Both the position numbers and the translations under genes were made by a program. Shown one piece after another: positions 1 through 7,170 of a DNA stretch of 12,952 nucleotides. Under the pieces are notes generated by a model. The model ran no database searches. It was given only the letters and a program-made list of their open reading frames with translations, and was not told where the DNA came from. This DNA is from Hyphomicrobiales bacterium. GTDB taxonomy: Bacteria; Pseudomonadota; Alphaproteobacteria; Rhizobiales; Devosiaceae. The number at the start of each line of letters is the position of its first letter. The stretch's first letter is position 1. The DNA is taken from the NCBI GenBank assembly GCA_028290345.1, contig JAQGKB010000263.1, forward strand, positions 1 to 12,952, given 5' to 3'.

Positions 1-1
1 G

Positions 2-28
2 CAGAAGCGGCAGGAGGCGCGGGCATAA
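2..28 (+). CDS. C-terminal end of upstream gene (probably partner sugar ABC permease), partial
   Basis: The frame starting at base 2 reads QKRQEARA and stops at TAA 26-28. The last A of that stop is the first base of the next gene's ATG, a TAATG overlap typical of translationally coupled operon genes. The tail is basic, as a cytoplasmic C-terminus would be. In CUT1 sugar importers two permeases are usually adjacent, so the missing gene is most likely the first permease. Only eight residues are visible, so identity rests on context alone. Confidence 0.5.
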   Translation, partial: QKRQEARA

Positions 29-960
29 TGACCACCATCGTCGAACGATCCATGGGGGGGCAGCGCGAAGCCGCCGTCGAGGGCGCCGTCTATTTTCCGC
101 GCAAGAAGCGCGGCATCAGCCCGCGCAGTATCGCCATCATCGCTTTCCTCACCATCTGCGCGGCGTTCTTCTGCGTGCCGCTCTATGTGATCATCATCAC
201 CTCGTTCAAGACGATGGATCAGATCCGGCAGGGCGAGATCTTCGCGCTGCCCACCACCTGGACGCTCGATGCCTGGTGGACGGCGTGGGACAAGGCCTGC
301 TCGGGCATGAACTGCAGCGGCATCAAGGTCGGTTTCGTCAATTCGCTGGAAATTCTGTTCCCGAGCCTCGCGCTGTCGCTGGCGCTCTCCTCGGTCACCG
401 GCTACGCGCTGGCGCTGTGGAACGTCAAATGGGCCGGCACCTTCCTGTTCCTATTGTTCATGTGCGCCTTCGTGCCGTTCCAGATCATCATGATCCCGCT
501 GATCATCCTGACCTCGGGGCTGAGGGTCTATGGCACCATCTGGGGCATCGCGATCGTCCATGCGGTGCTGGCCATGCCGATCCTGACGCTGATCTTCCGC
601 AATTACTACAAAGGCATCCCGCAGGAGATCATGAGCGCCGCGCTGATGGATTCGGGCAGTTTCTGGAAGATTTTCCTGCACATCATCCTGCCGATGTCGG
701 GAAACATCATGATCGTGGTGCTGATCCTGCAGATCACCTCGATATGGAACGATTTCCTGATCGGGCTGACCTATGGCGGGCTCGGCACGCAGCCGATGAC
801 GGTGATCTTGGCCAATGTAGTGATCACATCCACCGGCGAGGTGTCGTATAACCAGAACATGGCGGCGGCTTTGCTCACGGCCATTCCCCCGCTCGTCATC
901 TATTTCGTACTCGGCAAATTCTTTGTGCAGGGCGTCACCGCCGGCGCAATCAAGGGGTAG
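28..960 (+). CDS. Sugar ABC transporter permease (MalG/GtsC-type, glucose/mannose-like)
   Basis: This is an inner-membrane permease of a binding-protein-dependent carbohydrate importer (CUT1 family), 310 residues, a normal length. About six hydrophobic helices lie near residues 35-59, 106-128, 137-160, 170-189, 225-246 and 279-298. The EAA loop that docks on the ATPase lies at about residues 198-224, with E200, A204-A205, D208, G210 and P222 visible. The C-terminus TAGAIKG is typical of MalG-like proteins. The first periplasmic loop has C91 and C96, which could form a disulfide; I recall a similar cysteine pair in glucose permeases. The ATG at 28 has AGGAGG at 12-17 and overlaps the preceding stop. 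The ATPase gene begins four bases after the stop. A run of seven G's follows codon 9, but the frame is intact. Substrate is inferred from overall resemblance and is not proven. Confidence 0.95.
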   Translation: MTTIVERSMGGQREAAVEGAVYFPRKKRGISPRSIAIIAFLTICAAFFCVPLYVIIITSFKTMDQIRQGEIFALPTTWTLDAWWTAWDKACSGMNCSGIKVGFVNSLEILFPSLALSLALSSVTGYALALWNVKWAGTFLFLLFMCAFVPFQIIMIPLIILTSGLRVYGTIWGIAIVHAVLAMPILTLIFRNYYKGIPQEIMSAALMDSGSFWKIFLHIILPMSGNIMIVVLILQITSIWNDFLIGLTYGGLGTQPMTVILANVVITSTGEVSYNQNMAAALLTAIPPLVIYFVLGKFFVQGVTAGAIKG

Positions 961-964
961 GCGC

Positions 965-2065
965 ATGCCACGTGTCGCATTTGAAAAGATCGTAAAATCC
1001 TACGGCAAGGTCACGGTTCTGAAGAACCTTGATCTCGAGGTGGGCGACGGCGAGTTCCTCGTCCTGCTCGGGCCGTCGGGTTGCGGCAAGACCACGCTGC
1101 TCAACCTCTTGGCTGGACTGATCGATGTCAGTTCCGGGCGCATCATGATCGGCGATCGCGACGTGACCGAACTCGACCCGAAGGATCGCGGGCTGGCGAT
1201 GGTGTTCCAGTCCTATGCGCTCTATCCGACCAAGACGGTGCGCGGGAACCTCAAATTCGGGCTTTCGGCCAGCAAGCTCGACAATGCGGAAGTCGAGCGC
1301 CGCATCGCCTGGGCAGCAAAGCTCTTGCAGATCGAGCCGCTGCTCGACCGCAAGCCCGCGCAGCTTTCCGGCGGACAGCGGCAGCGCGTCGCCATTGGCC
1401 GGGCGCTGGTAAAACAGGTGGGGGTGTTCCTGTTCGACGAGCCGCTCTCGAACCTCGATGCCAAATTGCGCACCGAGACCCGGCTTGAGATCAAGAAGCT
1501 GCACGACGATACCAAATCCACCATCGTCTATGTGACGCACGACCAGATCGAAGCCATGACCATGGCGACCAAGGTCGCGGTGATGAACGCCGGCGTGATC
1601 CAGCAGTTCGGCACGCCCGACGAAATCTACGATATGCCATCAAACCTGTTCGTCGCCGCCTTCATCGGCGCGCCGGCGATGAATTTGCGCCCGGCGACGC
1701 TCAATGTCGCCAACGGCCAGGTGGGCGCCACGCTGGGGAGCGAGGTCCAGCTCAATCTTACCGGCTATCCGTTCGTCACCCCGCCGGCCGACGGCGAGCA
1801 GGTGGTGATCGGCTTCCGCCCGGAACATTTCGGCCAGCCGAACCAGCTTGTGCCGGATGCCGCGACGCAATTCGAACTGCCGGTGCAATACACCGAGAAG
1901 ACCGGCGGCGACGCCACCGCCTATTTCAAGATCGATGGCGGGCTGTTGGCGGCGCGCGTCGATCCGGCGCGGATCGGCCAGCTCAAACAGGGCGATTTGA
2001 TCAAGATCGGTTTTCCCATGGGCAAGGTGCACGTCTTCGACGCAAAGAGCCAGTACCGGCTCTAG
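965..2065 (+). CDS. Sugar ABC transporter ATP-binding protein (MalK/UgpC family)
   Basis: This cytoplasmic ATPase powers the sugar importer; it has 366 residues, usual for MalK/UgpC. All nucleotide-binding motifs are present: Walker A GPSGCGKT at 36-43, Q-loop Q82, signature LSGGQ at 134-138, Walker B ending in DE at 158-159, D-loop SNLD at 162-165 and switch H192. The region from about 240 to the end is the TOBE-type regulatory domain of this family. After the Q-loop the usual PHM/PHL is PTK, a mild variation. ATG 965 was chosen because AAGGGG at 952-957 is well placed and the homologous N-terminus starts there. An in-frame TTG at 923 would only add 14 non-homologous residues inside the permease gene. 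MalK-type ATPases can serve several transporters, so exclusive use here is not certain. Confidence 0.96.
   Translation: MPRVAFEKIVKSYGKVTVLKNLDLEVGDGEFLVLLGPSGCGKTTLLNLLAGLIDVSSGRIMIGDRDVTELDPKDRGLAMVFQSYALYPTKTVRGNLKFGLSASKLDNAEVERRIAWAAKLLQIEPLLDRKPAQLSGGQRQRVAIGRALVKQVGVFLFDEPLSNLDAKLRTETRLEIKKLHDDTKSTIVYVTHDQIEAMTMATKVAVMNAGVIQQFGTPDEIYDMPSNLFVAAFIGAPAMNLRPATLNVANGQVGATLGSEVQLNLTGYPFVTPPADGEQVVIGFRPEHFGQPNQLVPDAATQFELPVQYTEKTGGDATAYFKIDGGLLAARVDPARIGQLKQGDLIKIGFPMGKVHVFDAKSQYRL
2046..2063 (+). repeat. Short inverted repeat over the ATPase stop codon
   Basis: AGAGCC and GGCTCT form a perfect 6-bp inverted repeat with a 6-nt loop, ending at the first base of the TAG stop. No T-tract follows, so it is not an intrinsic terminator. 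It could protect the 3' end of the permease-ATPase message or set different expression levels of ATPase and binding protein. That role is inference, and a 6-bp stem can occur by chance. Confidence 0.3.
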
Positions 2066-2322
2066 GGACGACTTGGAGCGCGGCGACCGGCGGAGGCGGT
2101 CGAGGCGTTCGAGACCAACGACAGAATCGAGGGCCGGCCGTCAGGACCGGCTGGGATGAACAAGGGGTAACCCGTTCGCGGATCGGGCAGGCATGTTGCG
2201 GAACCATCCCGCATCGCGCCCGCCACGCCAGGCAAGCGGCTAAAGCCCGGTTACGCAAAACCTTCCGTCAAGAGAAGGGCTGAACCCACTGGCGCCAATG
2301 GGCGCACCAAAAGGAGAAGGAC
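2066..2322 (+). promoter_or_regulatory. 257-bp leader of the sugar-binding protein gene
   Basis: No plausible gene lies here. The stretch is long for a gap within a transporter operon. Just before the binding-protein start it holds a palindrome TGGCGCCA at 2290-2297, overlapping a small hairpin (GCGCC at 2292-2296, GGCGC at 2301-2305, loop AATG). A strong ribosome-binding site, AAGGAGAAGG at 2311-2320, follows. I could not find a convincing -35/-10 promoter. A separate promoter or RNA processing that boosts the binding protein is a reasonable but unproven reading. Confidence 0.4.
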
Positions 2323-3576
2323 ATGCACCTAAAAAAACTCGCCGCATTGACGGCGGCACTCATGGTGACCGCAACGGCGACTGCCTCTTACGCCACCGAT
2401 CTCGTCATCTACCATACCTGGTCCACGCCCAGCGAAATCGCGGCGCTGAACGTGCTGAAGACCCAGCTCAACGCCGACGGCAATGGCTGGACCGATATCG
2501 CCATTCCACATGATACCGGCGCCAACGTCAGCCTCACCAACATGGTCACCGGCGGCAACCCGCCGAACGTGTTCATGAACTCGGACCCAAACATCATCCG
2601 CGACCTGACCAAGCAGGGCCTCACGGTGCCGCTGACGCAGTTCTTCAAGGAAAATGACGTCAGCGCGCATTTCCCCGAGACGGTGCTGCGTGCCGTCACG
2701 GTCGATGGCGAAATCATGAAGATCCCGACCGGCGTGCATATCGACGGCATGCTTTACTACAATCTCGACGTCGCCAAGAAAGCCGGCGTCGATCCGGCCA
2801 AGTGGACCTCGCTCGATGCGATGTTCGCCGATTTCCCCAAGATCAAGGCTGCCGGGTTCCAGCCACTGGCCGTCGGCAGCCAGGATTTCCAGGTCGGCTA
2901 TCTGACTCACGCCCTGATCGCCGCTATCGGCGGTCCGGATATCTACAACCGCGTCTATGGCGAAAAGCCCGATCCGACGGTGTTCGATACCCCGGAATTC
3001 CGCAAGGCGATCGACACGGTTCGCGAGTTTTCGAACAATGTCGACCAGGGTTCGTCGAACCGCGCCTGGAACGAAACCACCAACATGGTGATCACCGGCA
3101 AGGCGCTGATGCAGATCCATGGCGACTGGATGAAGGGTGAGTGGCGCAATGCCGGCAAGGTCGCCGGCAAGGATTTCGGCTGCGTCAACATTCCGGGGAC
3201 CAAGGCCCTTTCGGTGACGGTCGATGCGTGGGGCCTTTTGGGTGGCCCGTCGGTCGACGATGCGCACAAGAAGGCCGAACTCGACTTCGCCAAGATCGTG
3301 GTCGATCCGAAGATCACGGCGGAATTTGCCGCCAAGAAGGGTTCGACCCCGGTGCGTCTCGATGCGCCGACGGCCAATCTCGACCAGTGCAACACCCTGG
3401 TGCTGGACTCGCTGAAGAAGCCGAACTTCTCGGTGCAGAGCCCGTTCAACATCAGCGACAGCGACTGGATCCGCTCGATCTGGGACATCATGTTCAAGTA
3501 TTGGGGTGATCCGAAGATGACCACCGATGACGTGGTCAAGCAGATGAAGGATCAGTACCAGACGATCTTCGGCTGA
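2323..3576 (+). CDS. Sugar ABC transporter substrate-binding protein (family 1, glucose/mannose-like)
   Basis: This is the periplasmic receptor of the importer, 417 residues. The N-terminus is a Sec signal peptide: basic HLKK, a hydrophobic alanine-rich core, and a likely cleavage after SYA (residue 24), giving a mature protein starting TDLVIYHTW. Family-1 solute-binding hallmarks include the segment MQIHGDWMKGEW at 263-274 and KKGSTPVR at 338-345, which resemble glucose-binding GtsA-type proteins. C287 and C356 are the only cysteines in the mature part and may form a disulfide. There is no lipobox, so the protein should be soluble. The gene follows the permease and ATPase instead of leading the operon, has its own strong ribosome-binding site, and is closed by a terminator at 3592-3642. 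The substrate is inferred from similarity. Confidence 0.95.
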   Translation: MHLKKLAALTAALMVTATATASYATDLVIYHTWSTPSEIAALNVLKTQLNADGNGWTDIAIPHDTGANVSLTNMVTGGNPPNVFMNSDPNIIRDLTKQGLTVPLTQFFKENDVSAHFPETVLRAVTVDGEIMKIPTGVHIDGMLYYNLDVAKKAGVDPAKWTSLDAMFADFPKIKAAGFQPLAVGSQDFQVGYLTHALIAAIGGPDIYNRVYGEKPDPTVFDTPEFRKAIDTVREFSNNVDQGSSNRAWNETTNMVITGKALMQIHGDWMKGEWRNAGKVAGKDFGCVNIPGTKALSVTVDAWGLLGGPSVDDAHKKAELDFAKIVVDPKITAEFAAKKGSTPVRLDAPTANLDQCNTLVLDSLKKPNFSVQSPFNISDSDWIRSIWDIMFKYWGDPKMTTDDVVKQMKDQYQTIFG

Positions 3577-3591
3577 TCGCTCGTACTCTCC

Positions 3592-3642
3592 AAGGCGGCG
3601 GGAGAGGCAATCCTCCCGCCCAAATTGCCCGCCGCCTTTTTT
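3592..3642 (+). terminator. Rho-independent terminator of the sugar transporter operon
   Basis: An 11-bp perfect stem pairs 3592-3602 (AAGGCGGCGGG) with 3628-3638 (CCCGCCGCCTT) and runs into a T-rich tract to 3642. Inside the loop, 3598-3604 (GCGGGAG) can instead pair with 3613-3619 (CTCCCGC), which would compete for the 5' arm. It sits 15 bases after the binding-protein stop and should end the operon transcript. Confidence 0.9.
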
Positions 3643-3818
3643 CTCCCATTGCAGATTTCGACTGGAGTTTGCCGCGGCCGCTCGCGTGCGGGCGCAGTTA
3701 AGAAGTCATTCACCCATGCGCGGGTAAATTTCTCCGCCCTCCCCGAAACACTCGCCGGATCAAGGCCAAATTAACACTATCGGCCTCTGACTGATCTCCA
3801 AAATTGGAGAATAGGCTG
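3643..3818 (+). promoter_or_regulatory. Upstream region of the GGDEF-EAL gene, with inverted repeat over its ribosome-binding site
   Basis: This 176-bp stretch lies between the sugar operon terminator and the c-di-GMP gene and must contain that gene's promoter, although no clear -35/-10 pair stands out. The notable element is an inverted repeat at 3795-3810: TCTCCA and TGGAGA around AAAT. The right arm contains the GGAG that would serve as ribosome-binding site for GTG 3819, so an mRNA hairpin here could hide it. Whether this acts in the cell is inference. Confidence 0.4.
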
Positions 3819-6140
3819 GTGTTCACCGCCGCCCGCAAATCGATGCCGGCCATCGACTACGTCTCGATCGTGCGTTCGGTCTACAAGGACCGGCGTGGCA
3901 TGGTCTTTGGTACCTTGGCCAGTGCCCTCGGGGCCGGCGCGGCGGCTTACAAGACCGATTCTTTGGTGCTGTACGGCGTCGCGGCGGTCTTCGTGCTGGT
4001 GACGATCTTCCGTTACGCCGACATGACGCAATTCAATGTCTCCAATCTGGAGGCGACCGACGTCGAGACCGCGGCAAAGTGGGAAGTGCGAGCCACCTTC
4101 TGGGGCGCATTCGTGGCGCTGCTTTACGGCGGCTGGTGTTTCTGCAGCCTGGTTTTCGTCAACGACCCGATTGCCGAACTGATCAGCCTACTCACCACCA
4201 TCGCGGCCATGGTCGGTATCGTCACGCGGAATTTCGGCCTGGACCGGTTGCTAACGCTGCAACTGGCGATCGCCTGCACGCTGCTGTCCGCGGGCTTGCT
4301 GCTGAAGGGCGGCCTCTATCACCCGATCATCGCGGCCATGCTGCTGCCGATGCTGATCGCCATGCGCTATCTCGCGGCCGACGTCCGCAACGTCCTGCTC
4401 AGCGCCGTGCATGGCCGCGTCGAGGCGTCGCGTCTCGCCGGCGAACTGGATGCGGCGCTCGATACCATGCAGCACGGGCTCTGCATGCTCGACGAAAACG
4501 GTCTCATCACCGTGGTCAACGATCGCGCGCAGAAGGGCTTTGCCGGGTTCCCGGTGGGTGAATGGGTGGGGCGGCCGTTTCTCGAACTGGTAGAAGCGGC
4601 GGCGCATGCCGGCACCATTCCGCAGACGGCGGCCGATCGGCTGTTTGACATCATCAAGGATCAATACGCCGGCAAGGTGCACAAGGTGCAGATGTCGCTT
4701 CCCGGCCAGCAGCACTATGAACTCACCGTCAGTTCGCGGCAGAGCCGCACCGTGCTCCTGTTCGAAGATATCACCGAGCGGGTCGAGGCCGAGGAACGGA
4801 TCAATTTCATGGCGCACTACGATGCGCTGACCAACCTGCCCAATCGCGGCTATTTCACCGACCAGGTGCAGACCAACCTTGCGCACCGCAAACTCGGGCG
4901 GGTGGAAGATCTCGCCATGCTGATGATCATCGATATCGATGACTTCAAGCACGTCAACGACACCATGGGCCATCAGGTCGGCGACCGCTTGCTCATCGAG
5001 GCGGCGCACCGGCTGCGGCTGGCGCTGGGCTCCAACAGCCTGATCGCCCGCCTTGGCGGCGATGAGTTCATCGTCTACCGCAACGGCATGAGCTCGGTCG
5101 AGAACGCCATGGCCGACGCCAATGCCGTGCTGGGCGCCTTCAAGCCGCCGTTCAGCGTGCTGGGCCAGCATTTTTCCAGCAATGTCAGCATCGGCATCGT
5201 GACCTCGCGGCACCGCGACGACGATCTCGACGCGCTGATGACGAAGGCCGACCTGGCGCTCTACAAGTCCAAGGGCAACGGCAAGGCCCAGAGCCAGATC
5301 TTCCATGAGGAGATGGATGTCGCCTACCGCTACCGCCAGCGCCTCAAGGGTGAGCTGCGGACTTGCGTCGAGGCCGAGGGGCTGACCCTCGCCTACCAGC
5401 CAGTCATCCATCTCGAAACCCGGCGCGTCGTCGGCTGCGAGGCACTGGCGCGGTGGCACCATCCAGAGCTCGGCACCATCCCGCCCTCGACCTTCATCCC
5501 GATCGCCGAGGAAATGGGGCTCATTTCCGACATCAGCCGCTGGGTGTTGCGCACCGCCACCATGGAATGCCGCAACTGGCCCGAGGAAGTGCGGGTTGCG
5601 GTCAATATTTCGGCTCGCGATTTCCGCGGCGGCGATCTGGTCGGTATGGTTGCCGACGCGCTGGCGGAATCGGGGCTGGCCCCGCACCGGCTCGAGATCG
5701 AGGTGACCGAGACCGCGGTGATCGAGGAGCGCGACGCCGCCAATTCGATCCTCACCAAGCTCGCCAAGCAGGGCATTGGCATTGCGCTCGACGATTTCGG
5801 CACCGGCTATTCCTCGCTGAGCTATTTGCAGGCGCTCCCCTTCACCAAGCTCAAGATCGATCGCTCGTTCGTCGCCGATATCGCGACCAACCCGCGTTCG
5901 CTGAAACTACTGAGCAATGTCGCCCAGCTCGGCAGGGACATCAATTTGACGGTGACCGCGGAAGGCGTCGAAACCGAGGAACAACTGGCGCTGATCGCAC
6001 AACACACCAAGGTGGATCAGATCCAGGGTTACCTCTTCGGCATTCCCCTGCCGCGCCGGGATGTAGGCGAACTCATCGCGCGCCTGGCCGCGACTTGGCG
6101 CGAGGCGGAGCGAACCGCAAACAAAGTTAACGTTGCTTAA
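3819..6140 (+). CDS. Membrane-anchored PAS-GGDEF-EAL protein (c-di-GMP cyclase/phosphodiesterase)
   Basis: This is a predicted c-di-GMP turnover enzyme in the inner membrane, 773 residues. Starting from GTG 3819, about six hydrophobic helices occupy residues 29-185. A PAS-like region follows at about 206-320, then GGDEF (about 325-495) and EAL (about 510-750). The cyclase motif is an intact GGDEF at 413-417. The RxxD inhibitory site is absent, with G404 and S407 at the expected places. The EAL domain keeps EAL at 541-543, N596, E628, D658-D659, K679, E715 and Q736, so phosphodiesterase activity is expected. Both activities look possible; which one dominates cannot be read from sequence. GTG 3819 is preferred because GGAG lies at 3806-3809. 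TTG 3804 and ATG 3843 are in-frame alternatives. The next gene on this strand is a FeeM-like acyltransferase 253 bp downstream. Confidence 0.95.
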   Translation: MFTAARKSMPAIDYVSIVRSVYKDRRGMVFGTLASALGAGAAAYKTDSLVLYGVAAVFVLVTIFRYADMTQFNVSNLEATDVETAAKWEVRATFWGAFVALLYGGWCFCSLVFVNDPIAELISLLTTIAAMVGIVTRNFGLDRLLTLQLAIACTLLSAGLLLKGGLYHPIIAAMLLPMLIAMRYLAADVRNVLLSAVHGRVEASRLAGELDAALDTMQHGLCMLDENGLITVVNDRAQKGFAGFPVGEWVGRPFLELVEAAAHAGTIPQTAADRLFDIIKDQYAGKVHKVQMSLPGQQHYELTVSSRQSRTVLLFEDITERVEAEERINFMAHYDALTNLPNRGYFTDQVQTNLAHRKLGRVEDLAMLMIIDIDDFKHVNDTMGHQVGDRLLIEAAHRLRLALGSNSLIARLGGDEFIVYRNGMSSVENAMADANAVLGAFKPPFSVLGQHFSSNVSIGIVTSRHRDDDLDALMTKADLALYKSKGNGKAQSQIFHEEMDVAYRYRQRLKGELRTCVEAEGLTLAYQPVIHLETRRVVGCEALARWHHPELGTIPPSTFIPIAEEMGLISDISRWVLRTATMECRNWPEEVRVAVNISARDFRGGDLVGMVADALAESGLAPHRLEIEVTETAVIEERDAANSILTKLAKQGIGIALDDFGTGYSSLSYLQALPFTKLKIDRSFVADIATNPRSLKLLSNVAQLGRDINLTVTAEGVETEEQLALIAQHTKVDQIQGYLFGIPLPRRDVGELIARLAATWREAERTANKVNVA

Positions 6141-6176
6141 CCTTCTATAACTTCAGCGCTTTTACTTCCTCATTCG

Positions 6177-6225
6177 CAGTCGGCGCCGGTCTCGATGCCG
6201 CGCCGGATGCGACTGTGTCATTTTT
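6177..6225 (+). terminator. Imperfect hairpin with T-tract after the GGDEF-EAL gene (possible terminator)
   Basis: CAGTCG (6177-6182) pairs with CGACTG (6210-6215), and CCGG (6186-6189) with CCGG (6203-6206), around a symmetric 3x3 internal loop. Five T's follow at 6221-6225 after a 5-nt gap. The layout resembles a weak intrinsic terminator that would separate the GGDEF-EAL and FeeM-like transcripts, but the internal loop and the gap make it uncertain. Confidence 0.35.
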
Positions 6226-6393
6226 GCAATTCAAATATAGCTAACGAAGGGTTAAAGCTTATACATCGAGTTAGGTAGTGGTTGCCGCCTCCATCCGGCG
6301 CCGGCCCAGCACTTTGATGTATTGCCGGCGCGTCGAGACGCGAAATAGGTCCACACTTCTGGACCGGCGCCCCGGCATTGTGGAGTAACAACA
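6226..6393 (+). promoter_or_regulatory. Upstream region of the FeeM-like gene: AT-rich island and inverted repeats
   Basis: An AT-rich island at about 6216-6275 in otherwise GC-rich DNA is the likely promoter area, although no consensus -35/-10 pair with correct spacing was found. Downstream come a palindrome CCGGCGCCGG at 6295-6304, an inverted repeat CGCGTC-GA-GACGCG at 6329-6342, and a hairpin GGTCCA-N6-TGGACC at 6348-6365. The ribosome-binding site TGGAG lies at 6381-6385. These may be operators or 5'-leader structure of the acyltransferase message. Confidence 0.4.
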
Positions 6394-7149
6394 ATGAGTG
6401 CGGCGGCAACGGCGCAAGCGGGGCTAGTCTCGCGTTTTTCCGAGACGCTGGTCGACTTGCTGGATCGGGTGGAATACCGAAGCGTCCAGCTCGCAGAACA
6501 ATTCGATCCGGTTTATCGGCTGCGCTACGAGGCGTATCGCCGCGAAGAGTTCGTGTCGATCAATAGCCAGGAAGTCGTGCGCGACGAATTCGATGATTTG
6601 CCGAATGCGCATTGCTTTGGCGTCTATATCGATGGCCAGTTGGTCAGTTCGCTACGCTTTCACCTGATGACGCCCGATTTCCGGCTCTCGCCCAGTCACT
6701 CGGTATTTCCCGATATCCTCGATCCGGTGATGGACAAGGGACTCAGTTGCATCGATCCCGGCCGATTTACCGCCGACTACGAGGCGAGCCTGGCGTTTCC
6801 GGCCCTGCCTTTCCTGACCCTGCGCATCGCGGTGATGGCCTGCCGTTACTACGGCGCAAAATATTGCCTGTCGTCGGTGCGGCCTGAACATGCCGCATTC
6901 TATCGGCGTGTGTTCGGAGCGGTGCAGATCGGGGATGAGCGGTATTACCACGGGCTGACTTTTCCCATGGTGCTGCTGGCATCGGACATCCCGCACGGCT
7001 ACGAGCAATTGCTCAAGCGTTACCCCTTCTTCATGTCCACCGAAGACGAGCGTGAGAAGATGTTCGGGCCGAACAGCTCGGCGACCAAGGCTATCCAGCC
7101 GTCGGCCCGGCTGGCGCAGCGGTTGGCGGAGCTGGACGTCGCCGTCTGA
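6394..7149 (+). CDS. FeeM-domain N-acyl amino acid synthase-like acyltransferase (GNAT fold)
   Basis: A predicted cytoplasmic acyltransferase of 251 residues. It matches the pattern I know for proteins with the N-acyl amino acid synthase FeeM domain, relatives of GNAT enzymes and of acyl-homoserine lactone synthases. Visible family segments are YRLRYEAYRRE at 41-51, DEFDDLPNAHCFGVYIDG at 64-81, SLRFH at 86-90, VFPDIL at 104-109, DPGRF at 121-125, LRIAV at 143-147, RPEHAAFYRRVFG at 163-175 and RYPFF at 209-213. FeeM itself joins a fatty acyl chain from acyl-carrier protein to tyrosine; the acceptor and acyl donor here are unknown. ATG 6394 has TGGAG at 6381-6385. The 26-residue tail beyond the domain is unconserved-looking. 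The neighbouring GGDEF-EAL gene suggests a signalling or surface-lifestyle role, which is inference. A generic GNAT acetyltransferase is the main alternative. Confidence 0.82.
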   Translation: MSAAATAQAGLVSRFSETLVDLLDRVEYRSVQLAEQFDPVYRLRYEAYRREEFVSINSQEVVRDEFDDLPNAHCFGVYIDGQLVSSLRFHLMTPDFRLSPSHSVFPDILDPVMDKGLSCIDPGRFTADYEASLAFPALPFLTLRIAVMACRYYGAKYCLSSVRPEHAAFYRRVFGAVQIGDERYYHGLTFPMVLLASDIPHGYEQLLKRYPFFMSTEDEREKMFGPNSSATKAIQPSARLAQRLAELDVAV

Positions 7150-7170
7150 AACCGCGGCGGGCGTGCGAGT

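Noticed and set aside
54..60. Run of seven G's near the start of the permease gene, possible phase-variable tract
   Set aside because: Seven G's is short for slipped-strand switching, the frame is intact, and a transporter permease is not a usual phase-variation target. Nothing else supports it.
923..964. TTG start that would add 14 residues to the ATPase
   Set aside because: It lies inside the permease gene and the added residues are not family-like. ATG 965 has a well-placed ribosome-binding site.
2329..3267. 312-aa open frame on the - strand over the sugar-binding protein gene
   Set aside because: The + strand frame has a signal peptide, family motifs, a ribosome-binding site and a terminator. 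The antisense frame has none of these.
4251..5687. 478-aa open frame on the - strand inside the GGDEF-EAL gene
   Set aside because: It is antisense to a gene with intact catalytic motifs. The translation is rich in H, D, R, V and G with no domain pattern, as expected for a shadow frame in GC-rich DNA.
6127..6140. TTAA-N6-TTAA at the end of the GGDEF-EAL gene, resembling a CtrA box
   Set aside because: The CtrA consensus needs seven bases between the TTAA halves. Here there are six, and the second half is the stop codon region.
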